64,000 nt of DNA from Bordetella ansorpii (GCF_900078315.1 NZ_FKBS01000014.1:246802-310801), one strand, 5' to 3'; positions 51,116-61,405 are shown, numbered from the stretch's first letter. The notes: generated by a model not told the origin, from the letters alone. Program-made: numbers and translations.

Positions 51116-51814
51116 ATGTCACGCTCCGCCCGCCTGTTCGATCTGCTGCAAGTGCTGCGCCGCCACCGATTGCCGGTCAGCGGCCGTGCGCTGGCGGCCG
51201 AGCTGGGCGTGAGCCTGCGCACGCTGTACCGGGACATCGCCACCCTGCAGGCGCAGGGCGCGCACATCGAGGGCGAGCCGGGCGTGGGCTACGTGCTGCG
51301 GCCCGGCTTCATGCTGCCGCCCCTGATGTTCACCGAGGACGAGATCGAGGCGCTGGTGCTGGGGTCGTTGTGGGTGGCCGAGCGCACCGATCACCGCCTG
51401 CGCGATGCCGCGCGCAATGCCTTGGCGCGCATCGCCGCGGTGTTGCCCGACGATCTGCGCGCGGGGCTGGACGCCTCGACGCTGATGGTGGCGCCGCCGG
51501 CCGAAGCCATTCCACCCGATGGGGTCGAGCTGGCCGTCATCCGCCAGGCCATCCGCGCCGAGCAGAAGCTGGAGATCGGCTATCGGGACGAGGCCGGCGC
51601 GGAATCGCGCCGGCTGATCTGGCCGTTCGGCCTGGCCTTTTTCGACCGCGTGCGCATCGTGCTGGGCTGGTGCGAGTTGCGGCAGGGTTACCGCCATTTT
51701 CGCGTCGATCGCATCGCCAACGCCGTGCCGCAGGAGATACGCTACCCGCGCCGCCGCCATGCCTTGCTGAAGGAGTGGAAGGTGCGCGAACAGCAGGCGC
51801 GATCCCTCGATTGA
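51116..51814 (+). CDS. WYL-domain HTH regulator (YafY-like)
   Basis: A 232-residue protein. N-terminal HTH_11-type helices (RLFDLLQVLRRHRLPVSGRA, ELGVSLRTLYRDIATLQAQG) and a WYL domain at about 135-200 (IGYRDEAGAESRRLIWPFGL, then CELRQGYRHFRVDRI). The family are small DeoR-like regulators. It is followed after 71 bp by a VOC-fold gene, which it probably regulates or shares an operon with. Confidence 0.88.
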   Translation: MSRSARLFDLLQVLRRHRLPVSGRALAAELGVSLRTLYRDIATLQAQGAHIEGEPGVGYVLRPGFMLPPLMFTEDEIEALVLGSLWVAERTDHRLRDAARNALARIAAVLPDDLRAGLDASTLMVAPPAEAIPPDGVELAVIRQAIRAEQKLEIGYRDEAGAESRRLIWPFGLAFFDRVRIVLGWCELRQGYRHFRVDRIANAVPQEIRYPRRRHALLKEWKVREQQARSLD

Positions 51815-51885
51815 TGCTGCCATAAACTGGCAGCATGGGTGCCTATCATTCCCTCCGGTCATTCAACCCCAGGGAGTCACCCATC

Positions 51886-52254
51886 ATGCAACACCCCAAT
51901 CAACTCATTCTGTACGTCGACAATCCCGAAGCCAGTGGCCGCTTCTACGCGGGCTTGCTGGATGCCCAGCCGATCGAGGCCAGCCCGGGCTTCGTGCTGT
52001 TCGTGCTGAATTCGGGCCTGAAGCTGGGGTTGTGGGCCAGGCCTGCGGTCAAGCCCCGTCCGGTGGCGTCGGCCGGCTGCACGGAACTGGGCTTTCCGAT
52101 GAAGTACGTGGACCAGGTGGATGCCGTTCACGCCGACTGGACGGCGCGCGGCGTCAGTATCGCGCAACCGCCCACGGATATGGATTTCGGCCGCACGTTC
52201 CTGGCATTGGACCCGGACGGGCACCGGCTGCGGGTGTATGCCCTGTTGGCGTAG
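51886..52254 (+). CDS. VOC family (glyoxalase/bleomycin-resistance fold) protein
   Basis: A 122-residue protein with two beta-alpha-beta-beta-beta modules (QLILYVDNPEASGRFYAGLL at the start, LDPDGHRLRVYALLA at the end). The start at 51886 has AGGGAG 9 bases upstream. VOC proteins bind a metal and act on small electrophiles or antibiotics; function here is unknown. Its last codons are repeated beyond the higBA module. Confidence 0.85.
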   Translation: MQHPNQLILYVDNPEASGRFYAGLLDAQPIEASPGFVLFVLNSGLKLGLWARPAVKPRPVASAGCTELGFPMKYVDQVDAVHADWTARGVSIAQPPTDMDFGRTFLALDPDGHRLRVYALLA

Positions 52255-52266
52255 TGGCGGCTACAA
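52234..52266 (+). repeat. Direct repeat flanking higBA, copy A (VOC gene 3' end)
   Basis: 33 bases covering the last VOC codons and stop. They match 53050-53082 at 27 of 33 positions, including the unbroken runs CTGTTGGCGTA and CGGCTACA. The copies bracket the toxin-antitoxin module. Confidence 0.65.
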
Positions 52267-52283
52267 CTCCCCGGCGGATAGGC

Positions 52284-52655
52284 TCAGGCTTTGATGATCG
52301 GTTGAATCAAACTGGCGGCAGGGATGCCTAGCCCTTTATGCAAGCTCCAGATCATCTTCAACGTCAGTCCGCGTTTACGATTCAAGACTTCGTAGACGCG
52401 GTTCGAGCGCCCGATCATCGGCTCGAGATCCTTCGCGCTGAGGCCTGCCTGTTCCATGCGGAACTTGATGGCTTCGATGGGATCGGGGAGGTCGATCGGA
52501 TAATGCCTGGCTTCGTAGGCTTGCACCAACGTGGTCAGGACGTCCAACCGATCCCCTTCTGGCGTGCCGCTATCGGGATCACTTTCCATGAGGGACGAGA
52601 TCGTCTTCAGTGCGGCTTTATAGTCGGCCTCGGTGTGAAGCGGGCGAATTTCCAT
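52284..52655 (-). CDS. higA: HigA family antitoxin
   Basis: A 123-residue protein. The N-terminal half is acidic (MEIRPLHTEADYKAALKTIS) as in E. coli HigA, which wraps the toxin. The C-terminal half has an XRE helix-turn-helix (EAIKFRMEQAGLSAKDLEPM, then SNRVYEVLNRKRGLTLKMIW). It neutralises HigB and represses the operon. The start ATG at 52655 is 2 bases after the higB stop and has GGAG 5 bases upstream. Toxin-first order is normal for higBA. Confidence 0.9.
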   Translation of the reverse strand: MEIRPLHTEADYKAALKTISSLMESDPDSGTPEGDRLDVLTTLVQAYEARHYPIDLPDPIEAIKFRMEQAGLSAKDLEPMIGRSNRVYEVLNRKRGLTLKMIWSLHKGLGIPAASLIQPIIKA

Positions 52656-52657
52656 GG

Positions 52658-52960
52658 TCACTCCATTTCCACTGTCTCGGCATCTATACGGTCGTATTCA
52701 GCGTGCGTGCCGATGAATTTCACGTAGACGATACTTAGACGGTAGGCAACGGCCACTATCAGCCGATAGTCGTTACCTTTGATGTTGAACACGACCCGGC
52801 GATTCTTCAGAATGCTGGCGCTGCGATACTGGGCCTTGATAGCCGCCGGTTGCGTCCATTTCGCCTGTACGGCCTCATCCACCCACGATTTGATGGACTG
52901 TTCTGCACCTGGGTGCTTTTCCCAGAATTGCCGTAGTGTGCTGACAGCGATGACGCGCAT
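52658..52960 (-). CDS. higB: HigB family mRNA-interferase toxin
   Basis: A 100-residue RelE-fold toxin similar in layout to E. coli HigB. It starts RVIAVSTLRQFWEKHPGAEQ, with SASILKNRRVVFNIKGNDYR and FIGTHAEYDRIDAE at the C-terminal end. HigB cleaves mRNA on ribosomes. It is the first gene of the leftward higBA operon, with a 17-bp palindrome 12 bp before the start codon. Confidence 0.92.
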   Translation of the reverse strand: MRVIAVSTLRQFWEKHPGAEQSIKSWVDEAVQAKWTQPAAIKAQYRSASILKNRRVVFNIKGNDYRLIVAVAYRLSIVYVKFIGTHAEYDRIDAETVEME

Positions 52961-52971
52961 GTCGCCATGTT

Positions 52972-52988
52972 AGTCCCAAATTGGGACT
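52972..52988. promoter_or_regulatory. HigA operator palindrome
   Basis: AGTCCCAA-A-TTGGGACT is a perfect 8-bp dyad around one base, immediately upstream of higB. HigA-type antitoxins bind such short dyads for autorepression. The promoter elements probably overlap it. Confidence 0.75.
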
Positions 52989-53049
52989 TTTTCAACGCTG
53001 TCAATCTTGCGTGCTTGTCCACCGCTGGATCCTGGGGACACAGGCCGCT

Positions 53050-53082
53050 GTCTACGCGCTGTTGGCGTAATGACGGCTACAG
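53050..53082 (+). repeat. Direct repeat flanking higBA, copy B (relic of a VOC gene 3' end)
   Basis: In one frame the sequence still reads VYALLA and stop, the end of the VOC protein, though no VOC gene precedes it. It is 82 percent identical to copy A and touches the end of the GFA gene. Upstream bases keep a possible LDP codon trace. Confidence 0.6.
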
Positions 53083-53454
53083 CGCCGCGCCATCCACCCG
53101 CTTGACCGGGATGGCCGCCAGGTCGATGCCTTCCAGGCAGCGCACGTTGATGGCCCAGCCTTCGAAAGGCGTCATGCCCGCCGCGCGTTCGGCCGGCGTG
53201 GGCGCGCTGGGCTTGCGAAAGGGCAGGATGCCGCAGACGCCGCAGAAATAGTCACGGCCGGTGCGGCTGCCCCATTCATATACCTGAAGATCCGCCAGCG
53301 GCGTCAGCAGGCGCAGCGCCGACGGCGGCACGCGGTGGTTCAGCGCGCCGCGCCGCCGGCAGACCGAGCAATTGCAGCTGCGCACGTGATCCGGTTCGAG
53401 TTCGACCTCGAACCGGCAGGCGCCGCAGTGGCATGACCCCTGATAGACCGGCAT
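53077..53454 (-). CDS. GFA family (CENP-V/GFA zinc-fold) protein
   Basis: A 125-residue protein. Zinc ligands are visible as Cys8, Cys10, Cys13 (GSCHCGACRFEVE), Cys27, Cys29, Cys32 (SCNCSVCRRRG) and Cys71, Cys74 (FCGVCG). The fold was first described in glutathione-dependent formaldehyde-activating enzyme, but most members of this size have no proven activity. It starts 4 bases after the exonuclease III stop, so they are co-transcribed. Confidence 0.87.
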   Translation of the reverse strand: MPVYQGSCHCGACRFEVELEPDHVRSCNCSVCRRRGALNHRVPPSALRLLTPLADLQVYEWGSRTGRDYFCGVCGILPFRKPSAPTPAERAAGMTPFEGWAINVRCLEGIDLAAIPVKRVDGAAL

Positions 53455-53458
53455 GGCC

Positions 53459-54247
53459 TTACAGCGTCCAGTCGTAATCCACCGTCAGCGGCGCGTGGTC
53501 GCTGAAGCGTTCGTCCTTGTAGATGGACGTGGCGCGGGCTGTCTTGGCGATGCCAGGGGTGCAGATCTGGTAATCGATACGCCACCCCACGTTCTTGGCC
53601 CAGGCCTGGCCGCGGTTGCTCCACCAGGTGTATTGGTCGGCCCGGTCGTCCAGTTGGCGGAACACGTCCACGAAGCCGCGCTTGTCGAACACGTCGGTCA
53701 GCCAGGCGCGTTCCTCGGGCAGGAAGCCCGAGTTCTTCAGGTTGCCCTTCCAGTTCTTCAGGTCGATCTCTTTGTGGGCGATGTTCCAGTCGCCGCAGAT
53801 GACGAACTCGCGGCCCGTGCTGCGATGTTCTTCCATCATGGCGTCCAGCCACGGGCCGAAGCGGTCCAGGAAGCGGTACTTGGCCTGCTGGCGCTCGTCG
53901 CCGCTGGAGCCCGAGGGCAGGTAGGCGCTGACGACCGACAATGTCTTCCAGTCGGCGCGGATGATGCGGCCTTCGGGGTCGAACTCTTCGCAGTTCAGGC
54001 CCGTGGCGACGTTCTCGGCGGGCTGCTTCAGGTAGATGCCCACGCCGCTGTAGCCCTTTTTCGTGGCATGGCAGAAGTGGCCGTTGTAGCCGGGCGGGTG
54101 GCGCAGGTCGTCGGTCAGGTCCTCGTGGGACACCTTGATTTCCTGCAGGCACAGCACGTCGGCGTCGTGGGTGGCCATCCAGGGCTGCAGGCCCTTGCGG
54201 AAGGCCGAGCGGATGCCGTTGAGATTGATCGAGGTGATGCGCAGCAC
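53459..54247 (-). CDS. xth: Exodeoxyribonuclease III
   Basis: A 262-residue EEP-superfamily nuclease. Blocks: RITSINLNGIRSAF, LCLQEIKV (metal Glu), FVICGDWNIAHKEIDLKNWK (catalytic Asp/Asn) and RIDYQICTP, then FSDHAPLTVDYDW (catalytic Asp-His). It repairs abasic sites and trims 3' ends. The start is GTG at 54247 with AGGAG 6 bases upstream. Confidence 0.93.
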   Translation of the reverse strand: MLRITSINLNGIRSAFRKGLQPWMATHDADVLCLQEIKVSHEDLTDDLRHPPGYNGHFCHATKKGYSGVGIYLKQPAENVATGLNCEEFDPEGRIIRADWKTLSVVSAYLPSGSSGDERQQAKYRFLDRFGPWLDAMMEEHRSTGREFVICGDWNIAHKEIDLKNWKGNLKNSGFLPEERAWLTDVFDKRGFVDVFRQLDDRADQYTWWSNRGQAWAKNVGWRIDYQICTPGIAKTARATSIYKDERFSDHAPLTVDYDWTL

Positions 54248-54424
54248 GGGAAACTCCTGTCGTTCTGGGCCGGCTTGGTCTGCGCCCGGCGGGGGCGGCA
54301 AGCGGGCAGGGCTAACCCACGACTTTAACCGAGCCGGATCGGGCGCTGCCCATGCGATTCGCAGGATCGCCGATAATGGCGGTATTCCCCGAACCGCCCG
54401 CAAGCACTTTTTCCGGATCTCCGC

Positions 54425-55105
54425 ATGGCCGCTACTTCCTCCTCCACTTCCGCCGACTTCGTTCGTTTCGCCCTGGACGAGGGCGTGCTGCGTTTCGGCA
54501 GCTTCAAGGTCAAGTCGGGCCGCATCAGCCCCTACTTCTTCAACGCCGGCCTGTTCGACAGCGGCCGCTCGGTGGGCAGGCTGGCGCAGTTCTACGCGCA
54601 GTCGCTGGTGGAGTCGGGCATTTCGTTCGACATGCTGTTCGGCCCGGCCTACAAGGGCATTCCGCTGGCCACGGCCACCGCGGTGGCGCTGGCCGGCCAT
54701 CCCGGCATGCAGGGGCGCGACGTGCCTTTCGCCTACAACCGCAAGGAAGCGAAAGACCACGGCGAAGGCGGCACCCTGGTGGGCGCGCCCCTGCAAGGCC
54801 GCGTCGTCATCATCGATGACGTCATCACCGCGGGCACCTCGGTGCGCGAGTCGGTGGAAATCATCCGCGCCGCGGGCGCCGAGCCCGCCGCCGTGCTGAT
54901 CGCGATGGACCGCATGGAACGCGCTGGCGCCGACGACGCGCTGTCGCCGCACTCGGCCGTGCAGGAAGTGGCCCGCGCCTACGGCATGCCGGTGGTCAGC
55001 ATCGCCAACCTGGGCGACATCCTGGGCCTGCTGCAGCAGGATGCACAGTTCGCCGAGAACCGCGACGCGGTGCTGGCGTACCGGGCGAAGTACGGGGTGG
55101 TGTAA
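54425..55105 (+). CDS. pyrE: Orotate phosphoribosyltransferase
   Basis: A 226-residue enzyme. The PRPP loop is [17 protein letters not shown] and the flexible lid [11 protein letters not shown]. It joins orotate and PRPP to make orotidine monophosphate in pyrimidine synthesis. It is divergent from xth and ends at a bidirectional terminator shared with gatB. Confidence 0.95.
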   Translation: MAATSSSTSADFVRFALDEGVLRFGSFKVKSGRISPYFFNAGLFDSGRSVGRLAQFYAQSLVESGISFDMLFGPAYKGIPLATATAVALAGHPGMQGRDVPFAYNRKEAKDHGEGGTLVGAPLQGRVVIIDDVITAGTSVRESVEIIRAAGAEPAAVLIAMDRMERAGADDALSPHSAVQEVARAYGMPVVSIANLGDILGLLQQDAQFAENRDAVLAYRAKYGVV

Positions 55106-55139
55106 GGCGAGCAGGCAACGCCTGCATTGCCCAGGCAAG

Positions 55140-55168
55140 AAAAAGGCGACCCCGCGGGTCGCCTTTTT
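55140..55168. terminator. Bidirectional terminator between pyrE and gatB
   Basis: AAAAAGGCGACCC (55140-55152) pairs perfectly with GGGTCGCCTTTTT (55156-55168) around CGC. A and T runs on both sides allow use from both directions. Confidence 0.9.
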
Positions 55169-55192
55169 GCCGTGCAGAGAAAGCCGCCCCGA

Positions 55193-56650
55193 TCAGGCGT
55201 CCAGCTTCTGCTTCAGCAGATCGTTCACCTGCTGCGGATTGGCCTTGCCGCGGGCGGCCTTCATGATCTGGCCGACCAGCGAGTTGAAGGCCTTCTGCTT
55301 GCCGGCGCGGTACTCGGCCACGATGGCCGGGTTGGCGGCGAGGACTTCGTCGATCATGGCGCCGATGGCGCCCGTGTCGCTGATCTGCTTCAGTCCGCGC
55401 GCTTCGATGATGGCGTCGGGCTGGCCGCCGTGCTCGCCGGCCCACATGTCCGCGAAGACCGTGCGGGCGGCGTTGTTCGAGATGGTGCCGTCCAGGACGC
55501 GGCCCAGCAGCGCGGCCAGCGCGGCGGCTTGCACCGGCGCGTCGGCCAGTTCCTTCTCTTCGCGGTTCAGCGTGGCGGCGACTGAGCCCATCACCCAGTT
55601 CGCGGCCACCTTGGCCTGGCCCGCGGGCAGGGCGCCGGCCACGGCTTCGAAGTAGGCGGCCATGTCGCGGCTGGCGGTCAGCTGCGCGGCGTCGTACGCG
55701 GACAGGCCGTAGTCGGCCTCGAAACGCTGGCGTAGCGCGGCGGGCAGTTCCGGCATGCCGGCGCGCACTTCCTCGACCCATTCACGGGAGATGACCAGCG
55801 GGGGCAGGTCGGGATCGGGGAAGTAGCGGTAGTCGTGCGCGTCTTCCTTGCTGCGCATGCTGCGCGTCTCGTCGCGGTCGGCGTCGTACAGGCGGGTTTC
55901 CTGCACGACCGTGCCGCCGTCTTCGATCAGTTCGATCTGGCGGCGCGCCTCGAACAGGATGGCGCGTTCGAGGAAGCGGAACGAGTTGACGTTCTTGATC
56001 TCGGTGCGCGTGCCGAATTCCTTCTGGCCGCGCGGGCGCACGGACACGTTGGCGTCGCAGCGGAACGAGCCTTCCTGCATGTTGCCGTCGCAGATGCCCA
56101 GCCACACCACCAGGCCGTGCAGCGCGCGCGCATAGGCCACGGCTTCGGCGGCGCTGCGCATCTCGGGTTCGGTGACGATTTCCAGCAGCGGCGTGCCGGC
56201 GCGGTTCAGGTCGATGCCGCTGGCTGGCCGGCCGTCGGCCAGCGAGTAGGCGTCATGCAGCGACTTGCCGGCGTCTTCTTCCAGGTGGGCGCGCGTCAGG
56301 TTGACGGTTTTTTCTTCCTCGCCCACGAAGAACGAGATCGAGCCGCCGATGACCACCGGCAGCTCGTACTGGCTGATCTGGTAGCCCTTGGGCAGGTCGG
56401 GGTAGAAGTAGTTCTTGCGCGCGAACACCGAGCGCGGCGCCACGGTGGCGCCCACGGCCAGGCCGAAGCGGATGGCGCGCTCGGCCGCGCCGTGGTTCAT
56501 CACGGGCAGGCTGCCCGGCAGCGCCAGGTCGACCACGTTGGCCTGCGTGTTGGGCGCGGCGCCGAAGCGGGTGCTGCTGCCCGAGAAGATCTTGGAGTCG
56601 GTGGAAAGCTGGGTGTGCGTTTCCAGGCCGATGACGATTTCCCAATCCAT
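55193..56650 (-). CDS. gatB: Aspartyl/glutamyl-tRNA amidotransferase subunit B
   Basis: A 485-residue GatB. Opening block [20 protein letters not shown], central [19 protein letters not shown]-type block ([17 protein letters not shown]), and the C-terminal tRNA-binding tail ([18 protein letters not shown]). GatCAB converts Glu-tRNA-Gln or Asp-tRNA-Asn to the amides. It is the last gene of the gatC-gatA-gatB operon, 3 bases after gatA. Confidence 0.95.
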   Translation of the reverse strand: MDWEIVIGLETHTQLSTDSKIFSGSSTRFGAAPNTQANVVDLALPGSLPVMNHGAAERAIRFGLAVGATVAPRSVFARKNYFYPDLPKGYQISQYELPVVIGGSISFFVGEEEKTVNLTRAHLEEDAGKSLHDAYSLADGRPASGIDLNRAGTPLLEIVTEPEMRSAAEAVAYARALHGLVVWLGICDGNMQEGSFRCDANVSVRPRGQKEFGTRTEIKNVNSFRFLERAILFEARRQIELIEDGGTVVQETRLYDADRDETRSMRSKEDAHDYRYFPDPDLPPLVISREWVEEVRAGMPELPAALRQRFEADYGLSAYDAAQLTASRDMAAYFEAVAGALPAGQAKVAANWVMGSVAATLNREEKELADAPVQAAALAALLGRVLDGTISNNAARTVFADMWAGEHGGQPDAIIEARGLKQISDTGAIGAMIDEVLAANPAIVAEYRAGKQKAFNSLVGQIMKAARGKANPQQVNDLLKQKLDA

Positions 56651-56653
56651 TGC

Positions 56654-58264
56654 TTATGCGTCCTGTGCAGAGGGCGTGCCAGCGGCGCCGGGCCGCCCCA
56701 AGGCGCTGGCAGCCCCCTCGGGGGGCAGCGAGTGCAGCGAGCGTGGGGGCACCTGCTTGTGCCAATCGGTGGCTTGTTGATAGCGGTCGGCCAGGGCCAG
56801 CAGACGGCCTTCGTCGAAGTAGTTGCCGACAAGTTGCAAGCCGACGGGGCGACGGCCATCGGCGCCGAAACCGCAAGGGATCGACATGGCGGGCAGGCCG
56901 GCCAGGCTGACGCCCAGCGTGTAGACGTCGGCCAGCCAGTCGGCGGTGGGATCGTCGCGGTTGTCGCCGATGTTCTTGGCCACCGTGGGCGTGACCGGGC
57001 CCATGATGACGTCGCACTGGTCCGCGAAGGCGCGCTGGAAGTCCTGCGCGATCATGCGGCGCAGGCGCTGCGCCTGCAGGTAGTAGGCATCGTAGTAGCC
57101 GTGCGACAGCACGTAGGCGCCGATCAGGATGCGGCGTTTGACCTCGTCGCCGAAGCCCTCGGCGCGCGAGCGGCTGATCATCTCGGTCAGGTCGCCGTAT
57201 TGCGCGGCGCGGTGGCCGTAGCGCACGCCGTCGTAGCGCGACAGGTTGCTGGAGGCTTCGGCCGGCGCGATGACGTAGTAGGCGGGGATGGACAGCTCGG
57301 TGCGCGGCAGCGAGATGGCCACGCGCTGCGCGCCCAGGGCCTCGAACTGCTTGAGCGCGGCCTCGATGGCGGCGGCCACGTCGGGCGCCAGGCCGGCGCC
57401 GAAGAACTCTTGCGGCACGCCGATGCGCAGGCCCTTCAGGGGCTGGCTGCCGGCGGCGTCGTAGCCCTGCTGCGCGGCGTCGAAGGCATCGCGCACGCGG
57501 CCGGGCCGGTTGGCCACGCCGTCGCAGGTTTCGACGCTGGTGGCGTCCTGGGGATCGAAACCGCCCATCACGTCGAGCAGTTCGAGCAGGTCGCGGCTGG
57601 ATTGCGCCAGCGGACCGGCCTGGTCGAGGCTGGAGCCGAAGGCCACCATGCCGAAGCGCGACACGGTGCCGTAGGTGGGCTTGATACCGCTGACGCCGCA
57701 CAGCGCGGCGGGCTGGCGCACCGAGCCGCCGGTGTCGGTGCCGGTGGCCGCGGCCACCAGGCGCGCGGCCACGGCCACGGCCGAGCCGCCCGACGAGCCG
57801 CCGGGCACGGCGTTGGTGTCCCACGGGTTGCGGACCGCGCCGAAAGCCGAGTTCTCGTTGCCCGAACCCATGGCGAATTCGTCGCAGTTCAGCTTGCCCA
57901 GCGAGACGGCGCCGGCCTGGGCCAGGCGCTGCACGACGGTGGCGTCGAAGGGGCTGACGTAGTCGGCCAGCATCTTGCTGGCGGCGGTGGTGCGCCAGCC
58001 GCGCGTGACGAACACGTCCTTGTGGGCGATGGGAATGCCGGCCAGCGGGCCGGCGGTGCCGGCGGCCAGGGCCGCGTCGGCCGCGGCGGCCTCGGCCAGC
58101 GTGAGTTGGGCATCGATGTGCAGGAACGCGTTGAGGCCGCTGGCGGCATCGGCCGCGGCCAGGGCGCTGCTGGCCAGCTCGACCGCGCTGACGCGGCGCT
58201 GCGCCAGCGCGTCGCGCAGGCCGGCGATGCCGTCGAATTCGTTGTGCAATGCAGAGGAGGACAT
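56654..58264 (-). CDS. gatA: Aspartyl/glutamyl-tRNA amidotransferase subunit A
   Basis: A 536-residue amidase-signature protein. The catalytic triad is visible: Lys82 (IAHKDVF), cis-Ser157 ([10 protein letters not shown]) and nucleophile Ser181 ([15 protein letters not shown]). It releases ammonia from glutamine for GatB. The normal C terminus would be near ATDWHKQVP; the last 25 or so residues (from [17 protein letters not shown]) are encoded by a GC-rich repeat and are probably not functional. The gene starts 3 bases after gatC. Confidence 0.95.
   Translation of the reverse strand: MSSSALHNEFDGIAGLRDALAQRRVSAVELASSALAAADAASGLNAFLHIDAQLTLAEAAAADAALAAGTAGPLAGIPIAHKDVFVTRGWRTTAASKMLADYVSPFDATVVQRLAQAGAVSLGKLNCDEFAMGSGNENSAFGAVRNPWDTNAVPGGSSGGSAVAVAARLVAAATGTDTGGSVRQPAALCGVSGIKPTYGTVSRFGMVAFGSSLDQAGPLAQSSRDLLELLDVMGGFDPQDATSVETCDGVANRPGRVRDAFDAAQQGYDAAGSQPLKGLRIGVPQEFFGAGLAPDVAAAIEAALKQFEALGAQRVAISLPRTELSIPAYYVIAPAEASSNLSRYDGVRYGHRAAQYGDLTEMISRSRAEGFGDEVKRRILIGAYVLSHGYYDAYYLQAQRLRRMIAQDFQRAFADQCDVIMGPVTPTVAKNIGDNRDDPTADWLADVYTLGVSLAGLPAMSIPCGFGADGRRPVGLQLVGNYFDEGRLLALADRYQQATDWHKQVPPRSLHSLPPEGAASALGRPGAAGTPSAQDA
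56671..56751. repeat. GC-rich dispersed-type repeat read through as the GatA tail
   Basis: The core is the hairpin GCCCCC-TCG-GGGGGC (56712-56726), flanked by CCGCCCCAAGGCGCTGGCA and GCGAGTGCAGCGAGCGTGGGG. Sequences of this design recur in intergenic DNA of Bordetella and related genomes, as I recall. Here it lies inside gatA, just before its stop. Confidence 0.55.
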
Positions 58265-58267
58265 GGC

Positions 58268-58576
58268 TTACTCGATGACCTTGGGAACCAGGAACAGGCC
58301 GGCCTGCGCATCGGGGGCGTTGGCCAGCAGTTCGGCGCGGCGGGCTTCGGACGAGGGCTCGGTGGCGACGTCGTCGCGCAGGCGCAGCACCACGTCTTCG
58401 CGGGCCGACAGCGGGTGGGCCAGCGGCTCGACGCCTTGCGTGTCCACCGATTGCAGGCGCTCGATCAGGTGCAGGATGCCATTGAGTTCCTGCTGCGCGC
58501 GGCCGCGCTGCTCGGGGGTCAATTCGATTCTGGCCAGCCGGGCGATGCGGGCGACGTCTTGTTCGTTGAGATCCAT
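58268..58576 (-). CDS. gatC: Aspartyl/glutamyl-tRNA amidotransferase subunit C
   Basis: A 102-residue GatC, the normal length. It starts MDLNEQDVARIARLARIELT and ends LANAPDAQAGLFLVPKVIE, both family signatures. GatC stabilises the GatAB complex. The start at 58576 is preferred to a longer frame without motif. It heads the leftward operon and is divergent from mreB. Confidence 0.93.
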   Translation of the reverse strand: MDLNEQDVARIARLARIELTPEQRGRAQQELNGILHLIERLQSVDTQGVEPLAHPLSAREDVVLRLRDDVATEPSSEARRAELLANAPDAQAGLFLVPKVIE

Positions 58577-58674
58577 GGGGCGCGATGGGGGAGAATGTGG
58601 GGCGGGGCGGAGGCGCCGCGCGGGCATCAGTATGTACAGGCCGGACCCGTTACAAAGCTTGAATAGCCGGCATT

Positions 58675-58702
58675 TTGACGCTATTTCCGGCGAAATTATA
58701 AG
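58675..58702 (+). promoter_or_regulatory. Likely mreB promoter
   Basis: TTGACG (58675-58680) and TATAAG (58697-58702) with a 16-base spacer, in the AT-rich part of the 255-bp gap between gatC and mreB. About 130 bases of leader follow before the mreB start. Confidence 0.55.
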
Positions 58703-58816
58703 TTATGATTCACGGTTTAATCGCCGAGGCCATTGTACGTCCGGCAAACACGGCGACCGGGCCGGGCGCGCAGCCACACGCGAAGCCCGAGCACGCGACA
58801 TGACCCTAATTCCTGA

Positions 58817-59875
<1,059 letters not shown>

Positions 59876-59956
59876 GTCTGTTCCGCCAGCCGGCGCGCGC
59901 CTCGCTCGCGCCGGTAGGCGCAGCGGTTGCGGGCGCCAGGGGCCGGGCTGAATTCC

Positions 59957-60844
59957 ATGCAACGACAAGGGACCACTCCCCCGCTATTCCGGCGCGGCCC
60001 GCCGGCCGAGGTTCGCCTGGCCGTGTTGGTGGTGCTGGCGCTGACGCTGCTGATCGTCGACTCGCGCCTGCGCGTGCTGGAACCGGTCCGCAGCGCGGTG
60101 GCGATCGCGCTCTATCCGTTCCAGCGCGCCGTCATGGCGCCGCGCGACCTGGTCAGCCAGGTCGACGAGTGGGTCAACGCCGCCAACCTGATCCGTACCG
60201 AGAACGAAGCCTTGCAGCGCCAGCGCATCGAGTTGGCGCAGGTCAGTTCGCATGCCGCGCAATTGGGCGCCGAGAACGCGCAACTGCGCCGTCTGCTGGG
60301 TGTCACCGACGCATCGCCCGCGCCCGCGGTGGTGGTCGAGGTGCTGTACGAGCCGCCAGACGCCTTCCAGCAGCGTCTGGTGTTCAACAAGGGCAGCCGC
60401 GCGGGCCTGGCCGCGGGCATGCCGGTCATCGATGAAGGCGGCGTGGTCGGCCAGATCGTGCGCACCACGCCCATGACGGCGGAAGCGGCCCTGGTCACCG
60501 ATGAACGTGTCTCCATTCCCGTGCAGGTGCTGCGCAACGGCCTGCGCCTGATCGCCTTCGGCGCCAATACGCCGGGAACGATCGAGGTGCGTTACCTGGC
60601 GGCCAACGCCGACATCCGCGAGGGCGACACCATGGTCACCAGCGGCGTGGGCGGCCTGTTTCCGGCCGGCCTGCCGGTGGGGCGCGTCACGGCCGTCCAG
60701 CGCGATACGGCGTCGGGATTCGCTCGCGCGTTGGCCGAACCGCTGGCGCATCCCGAACGTTATCGGCACTTCCTGGTCCTACAGGCCGACGTGGCGCAAG
60801 CCAGATCCAACCAGCAGGAGGCCGACGGCGATGGACCGCAGTAA
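59957..60844 (+). CDS. mreC: Rod shape-determining protein MreC
   Basis: A 295-residue protein: one membrane segment at about 20-38, a coiled coil at about 60-98 (ENEALQRQRIELAQVSSHAA), and two beta domains. The start at 59957 is used; a longer frame upstream is unlikely. MreC bridges MreB and the PBP2-RodA complex in the periplasm. Its last 14 bases overlap mreD. Confidence 0.94.
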   Translation: MQRQGTTPPLFRRGPPAEVRLAVLVVLALTLLIVDSRLRVLEPVRSAVAIALYPFQRAVMAPRDLVSQVDEWVNAANLIRTENEALQRQRIELAQVSSHAAQLGAENAQLRRLLGVTDASPAPAVVVEVLYEPPDAFQQRLVFNKGSRAGLAAGMPVIDEGGVVGQIVRTTPMTAEAALVTDERVSIPVQVLRNGLRLIAFGANTPGTIEVRYLAANADIREGDTMVTSGVGGLFPAGLPVGRVTAVQRDTASGFARALAEPLAHPERYRHFLVLQADVAQARSNQQEADGDGPQ

Positions 60845-61385
60845 ACCGCCCGCGCGGCGCCTGGGCACGCCCAGCAACGTGCAGCCCGAACGACTGGTGC
60901 ATCCGGCGCACGGCGCATTCGTCTGGGGGTCGTTGCTGCTGGTGTGGCTGGTGTCGCTGCTGCCCTGGCGGCAATGGACGGCGGCGCCCGACATCCTGGC
61001 GCTGGTCATCGCCTTCTGGTGCGCGCACGAGCCGCGCCGCGTGGGCCTGGTCACCGCTTTCGTTTTCGGCCTGCTGCTGGACGTGCACGACGCGGGCCTG
61101 CTGGGCGGGCATGCTCTGGCCTATACTCTGGTGGCATACGGGTCGGTGGCGCTGTATCGCCGCCTGCAGCGCTTCGAGCTCTGGAGCCAGGCGATGCACA
61201 TGCTTCCCGTGTTCCTGCTGTCCCAGTTCGCCACGCAGATCGTGCTGGCCTGGCTGGCGGGTCGCTGGCCTGGCTGGAACTGGGCCCTGGGTGCGCTGCT
61301 GACGGCGGCGATCTGGCCCATGGTGGGTTGGGTGCTGCTGTTGCCCCAGCGCCGCCTCGACGATGTGGAATCTTCCGCTGGCTAG
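60831..61385 (+). CDS. mreD: Rod shape-determining protein MreD
   Basis: A 184-residue integral membrane protein with about five segments (GSLLLVWLVSLLPW, VTAFVFGLLLDVHDAGLLGG, FLLSQFATQIVLAWLAG). FGLLLDV is the usual MreD block. It joins MreC in the elongasome. It overlaps mreC and is followed after 20 bp by mrdA. Confidence 0.92.
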   Translation: MDRSKPPARRLGTPSNVQPERLVHPAHGAFVWGSLLLVWLVSLLPWRQWTAAPDILALVIAFWCAHEPRRVGLVTAFVFGLLLDVHDAGLLGGHALAYTLVAYGSVALYRRLQRFELWSQAMHMLPVFLLSQFATQIVLAWLAGRWPGWNWALGALLTAAIWPMVGWVLLLPQRRLDDVESSAG

Positions 61386-61405
61386 GCGCCAGGCGGCGGG
61401 TATAA

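Noticed and set aside
55835-58666. 943-codon open frame on the plus strand opposite gatB, gatA and gatC
   Set aside because: It is an antisense shadow of three well-conserved genes and has no domain of its own.
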